39,225 nt of DNA from an uncultured Merdimonas sp. (GTDB lineage Bacteria > Bacillota > Clostridia > Lachnospirales > Lachnospiraceae). The notes below the pieces were generated by a model. That model worked only from the letters and a program-made list of their open reading frames with translations, did no database searches and was not told the DNA's origin. The stretch is from contig CALWAV010000044.1 in NCBI GenBank assembly GCA_944375745.1, positions 1 through 39,225 of the forward strand, given 5' to 3'. This document shows, one piece after another, positions 8,090-17,151 of the stretch (position 1 is its first letter; each line of letters begins with the position of its first letter). A program made the translations under genes and the position numbers.

Positions 8090-9868
8090 TTGAAAAAGCA
8101 ATCAAATCTATCAAGGCTGCTGACGCTGGCCGGAGGGTATAAGAGGCTCACGTTTTTGGGCTGCGCGCTCTCCGGAATCGCGGCGGTTCTGGGACTCGTC
8201 CCCTATGTGTGCGTATGGCTGGCAGCGAGAGACGTGCTGGCCGTCTACCCGGACGTCACGGGAGCGTCCGGCATTGTCCGGTGGGGCTGGATGGCGGTAT
8301 GGTTCGCCGTCGCCAATATCCTGGTCTATTTTGCGGCGCTGATGTGTACGCACATTGCGGCTTTCCGCACGGCGCGGAATATGCGCCATCTGGGCACAGC
8401 CCATATTCTGGAGCTTCCTCTGGGATTCTTTACGGGAAACCAGTCGGGAAGGCTCCGGAAAATCATCGATGACAATGCGGCTCTCACAGAGGATCTGCTG
8501 GCTCATAAGCTGGCGGATCTGACGGCTGCGGTGGTGACCCCCATAGCGGCTGTGCTTCTGCTCTTTTCCTTTGACTGGAGAATGGGGCTTCTCTGCCTGC
8601 TGACCATGATCCTGGCCTTTGTATGCATGGCCAGTATGATGGGCGGCAAGAACGCGGGATTTTTCCACCGCTATCAGCGGGAGATAGAGAAAATGAGCGC
8701 GCAGGCCGTAGAGTATGTCCGGGGAATCCCGGTGGTGAAGGTGTTCCAGCAGACCGTATATTCCTTTAAAGCTTTTTATGAGGCCATTCAGTCCTACAGC
8801 GATCTGGCCAGCCAGTATGCCATGAGCTGCCGGAACGGGCAAACCTCGTTTCTTACCTGTATCAACGGCGGCTTCGCCCTGCTGATTCCGGCAGCCCTTC
8901 TTTTGGCCTCCGGCGGAGACGGCTGGGAGGTGCTGGCGGATTTTATCTTTTATGCCCTGTTTGCTCCAGCCTGCGGCGCCATGATCAACCGGATTATGTA
9001 CGCCTCCGAGTCTGTCATGGAGGCAAATGAAGCCATGATGAAGCTGGACCAGATTCTGGAGCAGAAGCCCCTGGAGGAGACGGCCAATCTGAAGAAGCCG
9101 GAGAACGAGACGGTATCCTTCGAGCATGTGACCTTCCAGTATCCCGGCACGGAGCATCCGGCACTGAAGGATGTGAGCTTTACAGTGGAGGAAGGAACTG
9201 TAACCGGGCTGGTGGGCCCCTCCGGCGGCGGAAAGTCCACGGCAGCCTCCCTGATTCCACGGTTCTGGGATGTCCAGAGCGGCCATGTGCGGATCGGAGG
9301 CGTGGATGTGCGGGACATGGACAGCCGGGAGCTGATGAAGCATGTGGCCTTCGTCTTCCAGGATACGAAGCTTTTCAAGGCCAGTCTTCTGGAAAATATC
9401 CGGATGTCCCGCCCTTCCGCGTCTGTGGAGGAGGTGAAGGCGGCGGCTCAGGCCGCCCAGTGCGGTGATATTCTGGAAAAGCTGCCTGCAGGCCTTGATA
9501 CCGTGGTGGGAACGAAGGGGGTATATCTCTCCGGCGGCGAGGCCCAGCGGATCGCGCTGGCGCGGGCGATTCTGAAGGATGCGCCCATCGTGGTCCTTGA
9601 CGAGGCGACAGCATTCGCTGACCCCGAGAACGAAGCCCTGATTCAGAAGGCGTTTGGCGAGCTGACCAGAGGAAAAACGGTGCTGATGATTGCCCACAGG
9701 CTGTCCACGGTGCAGAACGCGGATAAGATTCTGGTCATTGACAAAGGCTCTGTACGGGAGCAGGGAAATCATGAAGAGCTTCTGGCCGCAGGCGGACTGT
9801 ATGCAGAAATGTGGTCGGATTATCAGAAGGCGGCTGCCTGGAAGGTAGAAAGAGGTGAGGAGATATGA
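8090..9868 (+). CDS. ABC transporter, fused permease/ATPase subunit 1
   Basis: This 592-aa half-transporter has six membrane helices in residues about 15-310 and a C-terminal nucleotide-binding domain. That domain has Walker A GPSGGGKST at 376-384, signature LSGGEAQ near 480, Walker B IVVLDEATA near 500 with the catalytic Glu present, and H-loop AHRLST. The D-loop reads FADPEN instead of the common SLDxEN, a variant typical of the IrtA/IrtB and YfiB/YfiC-like subgroup, many of which handle siderophores or peptides. The start is TTG 8090 after AAAAAGGAGG; the GTG at 8085 meets a stop at once. It overlaps the next gene by 4 nt, so the two almost surely form a heterodimeric exporter. The substrate is unknown; the TetR regulator upstream suggests induced export. 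Confidence 0.92.
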   Translation: MKKQSNLSRLLTLAGGYKRLTFLGCALSGIAAVLGLVPYVCVWLAARDVLAVYPDVTGASGIVRWGWMAVWFAVANILVYFAALMCTHIAAFRTARNMRHLGTAHILELPLGFFTGNQSGRLRKIIDDNAALTEDLLAHKLADLTAAVVTPIAAVLLLFSFDWRMGLLCLLTMILAFVCMASMMGGKNAGFFHRYQREIEKMSAQAVEYVRGIPVVKVFQQTVYSFKAFYEAIQSYSDLASQYAMSCRNGQTSFLTCINGGFALLIPAALLLASGGDGWEVLADFIFYALFAPACGAMINRIMYASESVMEANEAMMKLDQILEQKPLEETANLKKPENETVSFEHVTFQYPGTEHPALKDVSFTVEEGTVTGLVGPSGGGKSTAASLIPRFWDVQSGHVRIGGVDVRDMDSRELMKHVAFVFQDTKLFKASLLENIRMSRPSASVEEVKAAAQAAQCGDILEKLPAGLDTVVGTKGVYLSGGEAQRIALARAILKDAPIVVLDEATAFADPENEALIQKAFGELTRGKTVLMIAHRLSTVQNADKILVIDKGSVREQGNHEELLAAGGLYAEMWSDYQKAAAWKVERGEEI

Positions 9869-11625
9869 TTCGCAGGCTTCAGCATGTATTCGCCCTCAGT
9901 GAAAAGGGCGCGAAGGATTTTGTAAAAGCCGTCATCTGGTGCTTTTTCTGTAACATCAGCCTGATGCTGCCTGTAGGCGTGGTTATGGCTGTGATTCAGT
10001 ATCTGCTGGGAACGCTGGAGGCAGGCGGGAACCCGGCGGAAGGCTTATGGCTCTATACGGGAGCGGCGGTTCTGGTGCTGCTGGTCCTGTTCATTCTACA
10101 CTATTTCCAGTACGCGGCTCTGTATCTGGCTACCTATAAGGAGAGCGCGGCCCGAAGAGTGAGCCTGGCGGAAACTCTTCGGCGTCTGCCCTTGAGCTTC
10201 TTCGGAAACAGGGATCTGAGCGATCTGACGGCGACCATGATTGCGGATTGCTCCAGCCTCGATCAGATGTTTTCCCACTATATTCCGCAGCTTTTTGCGT
10301 CTATCTTCTCCACGCTGGTGATCGGGCTCTGCATGTTCGCCGTCAACTGGAGGATGGCGCTTTCCGTGCTCTGGGTGCTCCCGGTGGCGGTGCTTTTGAC
10401 AGCCGGTTCCAAAAAGCTCCAGGATATCTGTGGAACAAAAAATATTCTGGCAAAGAGGGCGGTCGCAGACAACATCCAGGAGTGCCTGGAGACGATTCGG
10501 GATATCAAGGCCTGCAGCCGTCAGGAGGAATATTTAAAGGGACTGGACGGAAAACTGGAATACGCGGAGCGCTGCGCTATCCGCTCTGAGCTTGCCACAG
10601 GTGTCTTCGTGTGCTCGGCCCAGGCATTCTTGCGGATTGGGCTTGCCACTACGGTGCTCACAGGAGCCGGGCTTCTGATCCGGGGCGAGCTTTCCTTTCT
10701 GTATTTTCTGGGCTTCCTGTTCGCGGCGGCGAGACTCTACGATCCGCTGGGGCTCGTCCTGCAGAATATCGCGGCCACGTTCAATGCCAAGCTTCAGATC
10801 AACCGGATGCGGGCCATTCTGGAGCAGCCTGTCCAGACCGGCGCAGATACCTGTGAACCGGATAATTATGACATTACCTTTGACCATGTGAAATTCGCTT
10901 ACCGGGAAAATGAAGGGGTGCTGGACGATGTATCCTTTACGGCAAAGCAGGGGGAGGTGACGGCTCTTGTGGGTCCCTCCGGCGGAGGCAAGTCCACGGC
11001 CTGCAAGCTGGCTGCCCGCTTCTGGGATATCCAGGGCGGCAGGATTACCTTGGGCGGCATCGACATCTCGAAGGTAGACCCGGAGATTCTTCTGAAGCAT
11101 TACTCCTTTGTATTTCAGGATGTGGTGCTGTTTAGGGATACGATTCTGGAAAACATCCGCCTGGGACGGCGGGGAGCCACCGACGAGGAGGTTTATGCGG
11201 CGGCCAGGGCGGCCCGCTGCGACGAGTTCGTCCGGGAGCTGCCGGAGGGCTATCAGACCATGGTGGGAGAGAACGGATCCACCCTGTCCGGCGGAGAGCG
11301 CCAGCGGATTTCCATTGCCCGCGCTCTTTTAAAGGACGCGCCGGTGATTCTGCTTGACGAGGCCACTGCGTCTCTGGATGTGGAAAATGAGACGGCCGTC
11401 CAGGAGGCTATCTCCCGGCTGGTAAAGAACAAGACAGTTCTCATCATTGCCCACCGGATGCGTACTGTGACCGGCGCGGATAAGATCATCGTGCTGTCTG
11501 ACGGCCGTGCAGCCGAGCAGGGCAGGCCGGAAGAGCTGTATGAAAGGAACGGACTTTACACCCATATGGTAAAGCTTCAGACTGAGAGCCAGAACTGGAC
11601 TCTTGAGACCTCAGAAAGAGGATAG
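9865..11625 (+). CDS. ABC transporter, fused permease/ATPase subunit 2
   Basis: The 586-aa partner of the preceding gene has six predicted membrane helices in the first 310 residues and a nucleotide-binding domain. Walker A is GPSGGGKST at about 370-378, the signature LSGGERQ near 474, Walker B VILLDEATASLD and H-loop AHRMRT. Both subunits keep the catalytic Glu after Walker B, so the heterodimer does not look like one with a plainly degenerate ATPase site. Its ATG lies inside the last codons of the previous gene (ATGA overlap), indicating translational coupling. It ends at 11625, 26 nt before a GC-rich hairpin shared with the opposing MATE remnant. The exporter substrate cannot be read from the sequence. 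Confidence 0.92.
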   Translation: MIRRLQHVFALSEKGAKDFVKAVIWCFFCNISLMLPVGVVMAVIQYLLGTLEAGGNPAEGLWLYTGAAVLVLLVLFILHYFQYAALYLATYKESAARRVSLAETLRRLPLSFFGNRDLSDLTATMIADCSSLDQMFSHYIPQLFASIFSTLVIGLCMFAVNWRMALSVLWVLPVAVLLTAGSKKLQDICGTKNILAKRAVADNIQECLETIRDIKACSRQEEYLKGLDGKLEYAERCAIRSELATGVFVCSAQAFLRIGLATTVLTGAGLLIRGELSFLYFLGFLFAAARLYDPLGLVLQNIAATFNAKLQINRMRAILEQPVQTGADTCEPDNYDITFDHVKFAYRENEGVLDDVSFTAKQGEVTALVGPSGGGKSTACKLAARFWDIQGGRITLGGIDISKVDPEILLKHYSFVFQDVVLFRDTILENIRLGRRGATDEEVYAAARAARCDEFVRELPEGYQTMVGENGSTLSGGERQRISIARALLKDAPVILLDEATASLDVENETAVQEAISRLVKNKTVLIIAHRMRTVTGADKIIVLSDGRAAEQGRPEELYERNGLYTHMVKLQTESQNWTLETSERG

Positions 11626-11650
11626 AATATACTGGAAATACAGGAGAACA

Positions 11651-11685
11651 AAAAGCGGCTGCGCGGATTTTTCCCCGCGCAGCTG
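11651..11685. terminator. Hairpin between convergent genes
   Basis: CGGCTGCGCGG (11657-11667 region) pairs with CCGCGCAGCTG (about 11674-11684). The T-run is on the minus-strand side (CTTTTTG after the stem read leftward), so it best terminates the opposing MATE remnant, but it can also slow transcription from the ABC genes. Confidence 0.65.
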
Positions 11686-11697
11686 CTGACTGCTTCT

Positions 11698-12640
11698 TCA
11701 TTCATTTTTCATTTTCCAGTTTTTCCAGACCATTCGGATGACATACAGTATCAGCAGTACAACCCATGAAAATGCTTCCGCATAGGCAATTACCATATTG
11801 AAGAATATGGAAGCCAGAGCATAGGAGAAAAGGATGCGGCTGATGAGAGATACGATTCCGGCGAAGCTTGAATAAACGACGTCGCCAATTCCTTCCAGGT
11901 AGCTGCGGACGGCCGTGGCAAGTCCGTAAACCAGATAGAAGGCGGCAATCCTGTGAAAGAAGCTGTCGCCTATGGCAATTGCCTCTTGTCCGGCTCCAAA
12001 TATGGCAATCAAATGCCCGCCTGCTGAAATCACGAAGGCAGTCAGCAGCAGGGAAACGATGATCATGATTCCTGTGCCGGCAATTAGATTTTTCTTTGCC
12101 TGCCTGGGCCGGCCGGCGCCATAGTCCCGGGCGGTAAGGGTAGAGATGCCGGAGCCAAGATTGATGATAGGAACCATGATAATCGAGTCAACCCGGTAGG
12201 CTGTGGTAACCGCCGCCACCGTCTGTGTGCCAAAGCCATTCATAAAATTCTGCAGAATCAGACTGCCAATGGAGCTTACGCTGGACTGCAGCATGGGCGG
12301 CAGGCCAAAATGGCAGCCCTGTAAAAATACTGCACTGTCAAAGGCTCTCTTATGAAATGAGAATCTTAAGACATCGTATTTCCTGGTGCTGTATAGGACG
12401 AGATAGACTGTCATGGCCGCCTGCGAAAGAACCGTCGCAATCGCTGCGCCTGCGACGCTCCAGCGGAAAAACACCACAAAGATAATATCCAGGACCACAT
12501 TTACGATGGACGACAGGAGGACGGAATAAAAGGGCGCTTTGCTGTCGCCGATACCGCGCAGCGCCGCGGAATAAACGTTATATACGGCGAGAGCAAGAGT
12601 AGCCCTCTTGCATACGGTAGGTGCTTACCCGTTGATGTGA
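11698..12640 (-). pseudogene. MATE family efflux transporter, 5'-truncated
   Basis: The minus strand encodes roughly the last 310 residues of a MATE multidrug/sodium antiporter (normal length about 450). The conserved mid-protein segment YNVYSAALRGIGDS is visible upstream of the first usable start (GTG 12498), followed by helices to the normal C-terminus (MVWKNWKMKNE). Reading upstream, the frame hits a stop at about 12640, right at a change to unrelated AT-rich sequence. The first third of the gene, with helices 1-3 or so, is missing and there is no ribosome binding site. I therefore call it a remnant, unlikely to transport. It is not the other half of the MATE fragment at 36761-37160: both pieces contain overlapping parts of the family, so they come from two different genes. 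Confidence 0.8.
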
Positions 12641-12724
12641 TTTAGACGTATTATAGCAAAAGGGAAATAAGATTTCAAGCAGGCAGGGCTTTTTAAAATG
12701 CAGTTTTTGTAACCGTTTTTTTGT

Positions 12725-13318
12725 TTAATCGGGTACCGGACCGATTCCTGCGGCTCCGATAAAGAAGAACAGGCTTAAAAAGAGAAGCAGAAGAAACAGC
12801 AGAATCAGAGCTGCTGTAAGCGTTTGTCTGTAGGGCTGGCCTCTCAATTTCCGCCAAACTGCATTTCCAAGCAAAAGGACAGAAGCGAAAATGCAGAATA
12901 AAGGAAGCAGTACTCCGGTACAGGTAAAAAGTATCGCATCCGCCTGCCAGTTCAGATTGTCAAAAAGCAAAAGGAAGACTGCGAGAACCAGTATTGTGAT
13001 GGAAATTCGCAGGGTATTTCTGCGTTCCAGCCGGCACTGAAGTTTTGCAGCTTCTAGAGTATCTGAGAGCGCTGTCTCTGCTTCATTGCCGGTTACATGG
13101 TCTGCAGCCAGCCGTTCAGATTTCATCAGCTCCAGAATACTGACACCAAGAGCGTCTGCCAGCGGTTCGATGGTATTAATGTCAGGGAAGCCGATTCCTC
13201 GTTCCCAGCGGCTGACAGATTTATCAGTAACCTGAATTTTCGCAGCCAGTTCAGCCTGCGTCATATTTTCTGCTTTGCGGCAGTCCGCTACAAAAGCTCC
13301 GAATTTCTGTGCGTCCAT
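12725..13318 (-). CDS. XRE-family regulator with membrane-anchored C-terminus
   Basis: In this 197-aa protein, residues about 7-62 form an XRE/Cro-type helix-turn-helix (MTQAELAAKIQVTDKSVSRW and GFPDINTIEPLADALGVSILEL). About 45 hydrophilic residues follow, then three hydrophobic segments at roughly 112-128, 135-158 and 170-195. This HTH-plus-membrane layout is common in Firmicutes regulators that sense envelope conditions. ATG 13318 was chosen because GAGG lies about 10 nt upstream and the protein then starts directly before the HTH; the in-frame GTG at 13348 lacks such a site. It is flanked by two decayed loci, so its original target may be gone. Targets are unknown. Confidence 0.8.
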   Translation of the reverse strand: MDAQKFGAFVADCRKAENMTQAELAAKIQVTDKSVSRWERGIGFPDINTIEPLADALGVSILELMKSERLAADHVTGNEAETALSDTLEAAKLQCRLERRNTLRISITILVLAVFLLLFDNLNWQADAILFTCTGVLLPLFCIFASVLLLGNAVWRKLRGQPYRQTLTAALILLFLLLLFLSLFFFIGAAGIGPVPD

Positions 13319-13634
13319 ATCGGCACATCCTCGCCATAAAGGTATCACAGTTATGGCAATCTGGCAATCGACGCTTTGTTTACCGCTTCGAAAACACTTT
13401 CATGACTGCCGAAAAGCGGAGCTGCGGCGGCGGGGGTTTCGATGGATGAACCTGGTACTCCTGGAAAGTGTATGCGTCTGAATTATACCTGCTTGCAATT
13501 TTTGCATTGTATTTTTGTGAAACCATCCTTTACAATAAAATCAAGCAGCTGAGAACAGGAAGCCTGGTATCCATTTGAGAGTGCCGGGCTTCTGCAGTTA
13601 TGGCAGACTGACAGAGCAGGAGGAGCAGCAGAAT

Positions 13635-13763
13635 ATGAAAAAAAGAGATTTTCTAACAATTATACTGGGCGCGGCAGTGATTTCCGTGGCGCTGGGCGGC
13701 TGCGGCGGAGCCGGAGAAAACGGCTCATCATCTACAGTACGGCTCTTGGAACCGTGGCTCTGA
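13635..13763 (+). pseudogene. Lipoprotein N-terminus joined to permease sequence
   Basis: ATG 13635 follows AGGAGGAGCAG and encodes a clear lipoprotein signal: MKKRDFLTIILGAAVISVAL, then the lipobox LGGC. After GENGSS the frame runs out of frame into the permease sequence that begins near 13725 and stops at 13763. The mature lipoprotein is missing. This looks like a deletion that removed the body of a lipoprotein gene and the front of the neighbouring permease gene. Confidence 0.7.
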
Positions 13764-14299
13764 CAGTACGGATTGTGTCCTGCTTCTTCTGTGGGATCGC
13801 GGCGGGGCTTCTGATCCGTCTGGCCGGAAGAGGAAAGCCGTTTTTCAATTTTTCAGGCTTTGAAGAGGGGAAGAGCCGTGATACAGATCCTAATCCTGTA
13901 CTGCGCCTGCTGAAAAACATCGGCCGCAACATTCGGATTACAGGACCTTATTTTCTGCTGGGTATTGTCCTGTCTGCCCTGTTCCAGCGGTATGTGCCTC
14001 AGGATCTGATGACGGAATTCTTCGGGGGAAACGAGGTCTTTGGCGTCCTGATGGCGGCGACCATAGGCGTGCCGCTCTATGCCTGCGGCGGCGGTACGAT
14101 TCCCCTTCTGCAGTCCTGGCTTCTGGATGGTATGAGCATGGGAAGCGCCGGCGCTTTTATGATTACCGGGCCGTCCACGAAAATCACGAATCTGGGAGCC
14201 CTGAAAATCGTGCTGGGCATCTGGTACTTCCTTTTCTATCTCGTTTTTGTTATGGCTTATTCGTTCCTGACGGGTCTGGTTGTAAATCTTCTGATATAG
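13725..14299 (+). pseudogene. ArsP_1/YraQ-type permease, N-terminus missing
   Basis: The frame from about 13725 reads IIYSTALGTVALTVRIV and continues to the normal family C-terminus. It includes the signature segment GVPLYACGGGTIPLLQSWL and the conserved GPSTKITNLGALKIVLG. About 190 residues remain of roughly 300, so the first transmembrane bundle is lost. The only possible start (GTG or the ATG-like codon near 13754) has no proper ribosome binding site. The family (PF03773, UPF0718) contains predicted permeases, some linked to organoarsenical efflux or redox-active modules. A second, more damaged copy lies at 30734-30910. The 3' end overlaps the opposing LysR gene by 50 nt. Confidence 0.75.
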
Positions 14300-15191
14300 A
14301 AGCCTGGATCAGTTTTTCCGCCGCCTTTACGAACCGGACCACATCCTCCGGGGCGTTCAGGCTGTAGAGCAGTCCATAGGGAATCTGATAATCCCAGTCC
14401 ACAGGAATCGTCACAAGGCCGGGATGCACGTCCTGCCAGCATTCGATGGTCAGCAGCGCATTGCCGGTTTCGGCGCAGCGGTTGAACACGGACAAGTCAT
14501 AGAACTGGGGAGTATCTTCTATCTGGATTTTCGGATGCCGGGTCTCCAGCTCATGGCGGATAAAGTCATTGTGGCCAGAATCCCCCCGTTTGACCATCAT
14601 CAGTGTTTCCTCGTACAGATCTTCCAGTTTCAGCAGCTTTTTTCCGGCCAGGCGGTGCTCCCGGGGCACGGCAATCATCTTCCGGTACATGCCGAGAGGC
14701 AGAAAATTGCAGCGGGAGAGCCAGGCTCTGGAATCGCAGACACCGATGAGAAAATCGAATTTGTCTCCAAGCTTCTCGATTTCCGAGAGAATGCCGTTGT
14801 GGTCGTCCTCAAAGGGAACAAGGTGCAGCTTATAGTCGGGAAAGTCCTGGTTGACCCGGTACCACAGATCCATAAAGGGCTTGGCCGGATTCAGAAGAGA
14901 GGTTCCCACGCAGAAGGTGTGTTCCTCAGCCAGAAGGGCGGCTTGGGCGCTGGCCAGAGATTTCCGTGAATAATCGATGAGAAACCGGGCGTCCTGGTAG
15001 ACGACGGCGCCGGCTTTTGTCAGCCGGATGCCGGAGGGCGTGCGTTCTATGAGCTTCAGGTCCAGCTGGGCCTCCAGAGTATTCATCTGTTTCATGACGG
15101 CAGTGGGAGAAATAAAAAGCTTTCCGGCAGCCTTGGTAAAGCTGCCGCAGTCAGCTACAGCGATAAAGGTATCAAGCAGATGATTATACAT
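14250..15191 (-). CDS. LysR family transcriptional regulator
   Basis: The 313-aa regulator has the winged helix-turn-helix at residues 1-62 (FIAVADCGSFTKAAGKLFIS, then TPSGIRLTKAGAVVYQDAR) and a periplasmic-binding-protein-like effector domain after about residue 90. It is divergent from the flavodoxin, aldo/keto reductase and cupin genes, the standard LysR arrangement, so these are its likely targets, perhaps in response to an electrophile or redox signal. The last 15-18 residues (QASISEDLQPDPSGTNKP) are read through the antisense of the permease 3' end and do not look like family sequence, so the natural C-terminus may have been altered by a rearrangement. The start ATG 15191 is followed by the HTH directly. 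Confidence 0.88.
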   Translation of the reverse strand: MYNHLLDTFIAVADCGSFTKAAGKLFISPTAVMKQMNTLEAQLDLKLIERTPSGIRLTKAGAVVYQDARFLIDYSRKSLASAQAALLAEEHTFCVGTSLLNPAKPFMDLWYRVNQDFPDYKLHLVPFEDDHNGILSEIEKLGDKFDFLIGVCDSRAWLSRCNFLPLGMYRKMIAVPREHRLAGKKLLKLEDLYEETLMMVKRGDSGHNDFIRHELETRHPKIQIEDTPQFYDLSVFNRCAETGNALLTIECWQDVHPGLVTIPVDWDYQIPYGLLYSLNAPEDVVRFVKAAEKLIQASISEDLQPDPSGTNKP

Positions 15192-15265
15192 AAAAACCTC
15201 CTGATTCTTGCGGGCGCCATCCTGTGTCTTTTTGACGGCGGCTCCAGGACATGTATCAACTGTTT

Positions 15266-15282
15266 GTTTATACTACGATAAC
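15266..15282. promoter_or_regulatory. Candidate LysR-binding site in the divergent promoter region
   Basis: GTTTATACTACGATAAC is a loose dyad with a T-N11-A core about 75 nt before the flavodoxin ATG-93. A TATAAT -10 hexamer lies downstream at 15316-15321 with no good -35, as expected for an activator-dependent promoter. Assignment to this LysR is inferred from position only. Confidence 0.35.
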
Positions 15283-15359
15283 ATATTGGAGATTCCCCGT
15301 CAAGAAAAGAACCTCTATAATTAAGGCAGGAAGAAAAAGAAAGAAAGCGGGAGAAAACG

Positions 15360-15860
15360 ATGGCAGAGCTGATTGCATTTTTTTCACGGAGAGATGAGAA
15401 CTATGTAAATGGTCTGATCAAGGTGCTGAACAAGGGAAATACGGAGACGGCGGCGTCGATTCTTCAGAAGCTGACAGGCGCGGATCTGTTTCAAATTGAA
15501 CCGCTGCAGCCCTATGCAAAGGATTACAACGAATGTATTGCCCAGGCACAGGAGGATCAGAAGAGAAATGCCCGGCCGGAATTGAAAAGCTATCCGGAGA
15601 GCCTGGATGATTACGATACGATTTATCTTGGCTACCCCAATTACTGGGGAACCATGCCCATGGCAGTTTTTACATTTCTGGAGCACTTTGATTTTTCCGG
15701 AAAGATCATAAAACCTTTCTGTACCCATGAAGGCAGCGGCCTTGGGAGCAGCGTGGAAGATATCCGAAGGATATGTCCGGGCGCAAAGGTAGAGGCTGGA
15801 CTGGCTATCCGGGGAGGAAACGCGGCCCAGTCCAGACCGGAATTTGAAAAATGGATTTAA
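15360..15860 (+). CDS. Flavodoxin family protein
   Basis: This 166-aa cytoplasmic FMN-binding protein resembles the flavodoxin_4 type. The N-terminal phosphate loop region reads LIAFFSRRDENYVNG...GNTETAA. The middle contains QKRNARPELKSYPESLDDYD and LGYPNYWGTMPMAVFTFLEHFDFSG, and the later loop THEGSGLGSS lies near the isoalloxazine. Both FMN-facing loops appear intact. It should act as a small electron carrier or quinone/nitro-type reductase. It is first of a likely three-gene set with the aldo/keto reductase (39 nt downstream) and the decarboxylase-cupin gene, divergent from LysR. A related flavodoxin lipoprotein at 29177-29808 is frameshifted. Confidence 0.88.
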   Translation: MAELIAFFSRRDENYVNGLIKVLNKGNTETAASILQKLTGADLFQIEPLQPYAKDYNECIAQAQEDQKRNARPELKSYPESLDDYDTIYLGYPNYWGTMPMAVFTFLEHFDFSGKIIKPFCTHEGSGLGSSVEDIRRICPGAKVEAGLAIRGGNAAQSRPEFEKWI

Positions 15861-15898
15861 GAATATTAAGAATAAAGAATAAGGAGGAGCACAAGAAT

Positions 15899-17020
15899 AT
15901 GGCATATTTAGGAGAATCGATTGGAAAACTTGGATTTGGACTGATGAGACTTCCTCAGAAGGAGGACGGCACGATCGATGTGGAACAGACAAAAGAGATG
16001 GTAGATCTGTTCCTTGAGGCTGGCTTTACATACTTTGATACAGCATGGGCCTATGCCGGAAGCGAGGACGCTATCCGTCAGGCGCTGGTGGAGCGCTATC
16101 CGAGAGAGAGCTTCCAGCTGGCCACCAAGAACGCCGCTTGGATTAACTGCAAGACGAGAGAGGAGGCTATTGCACAGTTTGACACCTCCCTGAAGCAGAC
16201 AGGAGCAGGATATTTTGATTTCTATCTGCTCCATAACCTGGGCGAGGGCCGCACGAAATATTTTGACGATTTCGACATGTGGAGCTGGGTGCAGGAAAAG
16301 AAGAAAGAAGGCCTGATTAAGCATGTGGGCTTTTCCTTCCATTCCACGCCGGAAGAACTGGAAGAAATCCTGAACAAGCATCCGGAAATGGAGTTCGTTC
16401 AGCTGCAGATTAACTATGCAGACTGGGAGAATCCGGCCGTACAGTCAAAGGCCTGCTACGAGGTAGCAAGAAAGCATGGCAAGCCCGTAGTAATCATGGA
16501 GCCCATCAAAGGCGGCATGTTGGCAAATCCGCCTGAATCTGTGGCGGAGGTATTCAAAAAAGCTGAGCCCGATTCCTCAGTGGCTTCCTGGGCAGTCCGG
16601 TTCGCCGCAAGCCTGGATGGCGTCATTACCGTACTTTCCGGCATGAGCAATGTAGATCAGATGAAGGATAACCTTTCCTACATGAAGGGCTTCCAGGGAC
16701 TGAACGAAGAGCAGCAGGCTGTAATTGCGAAGGCGCAGGAAGAACTTAAGAAGATTCCGCTGATTCCCTGTACTACCTGCAATTACTGCGCGAAAGTCTG
16801 TCCGAAGAATATCGGTATCTCCGGTTCCTTCACAGCTATGAATCTGCTGACCCTTTACAAAGACAAAGCCTTTGCAAAGCATCAGGAGGAATGGCTGGTA
16901 GGCGGACATGGAAAAGCGCAGGCTGACCAGTGTGTCAAGTGCGGAAAATGTGAGGAGGCATGTCCTCAGCACATCAAGATCCGGGAGAATCTGGAGAAGG
17001 TCTGCGAGGCGCTTCTGTAG
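15899..17020 (+). CDS. Aldo/keto reductase with C-terminal ferredoxin domain
   Basis: The 373-aa protein has an N-terminal AKR TIM barrel (GFGLMRLP; FDTAWAYAGSEDAI with the catalytic Asp/Tyr; later ATKNAAW) that would reduce a carbonyl. Its C-terminus has two [4Fe-4S] motifs, CTTCNYCAKVCP near residue 291 and CVKCGKCEEACP near residue 345. This build is typical of anaerobic Firmicutes and lets ferredoxin-type electrons reach the barrel. I start at ATG 15899, 11 nt after AAGGAGG, rather than at 15851 inside the flavodoxin end. It lies in the LysR-adjacent redox set and its partner may be the flavodoxin before it. The physiological substrate is unknown. Confidence 0.9.
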   Translation: MAYLGESIGKLGFGLMRLPQKEDGTIDVEQTKEMVDLFLEAGFTYFDTAWAYAGSEDAIRQALVERYPRESFQLATKNAAWINCKTREEAIAQFDTSLKQTGAGYFDFYLLHNLGEGRTKYFDDFDMWSWVQEKKKEGLIKHVGFSFHSTPEELEEILNKHPEMEFVQLQINYADWENPAVQSKACYEVARKHGKPVVIMEPIKGGMLANPPESVAEVFKKAEPDSSVASWAVRFAASLDGVITVLSGMSNVDQMKDNLSYMKGFQGLNEEQQAVIAKAQEELKKIPLIPCTTCNYCAKVCPKNIGISGSFTAMNLLTLYKDKAFAKHQEEWLVGGHGKAQADQCVKCGKCEEACPQHIKIRENLEKVCEALL

Positions 17021-17151
17021 GCTGCGGATGAAGACACAGCTGCGGGCCAGGATCTAGGGCGGCAGTTGAAATATTTAAAATTTTGACAGCATAGTTTGAT
17101 TTCGATGACAGGGCATCTGAGAGGATGCCGGTATGACAGGAGGAAAATATC

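Noticed and set aside
8111-9772. 553-codon open frame antisense to the first ABC gene
   Set aside because: It is a shadow of the ABC coding frame with no domain and no start signal.
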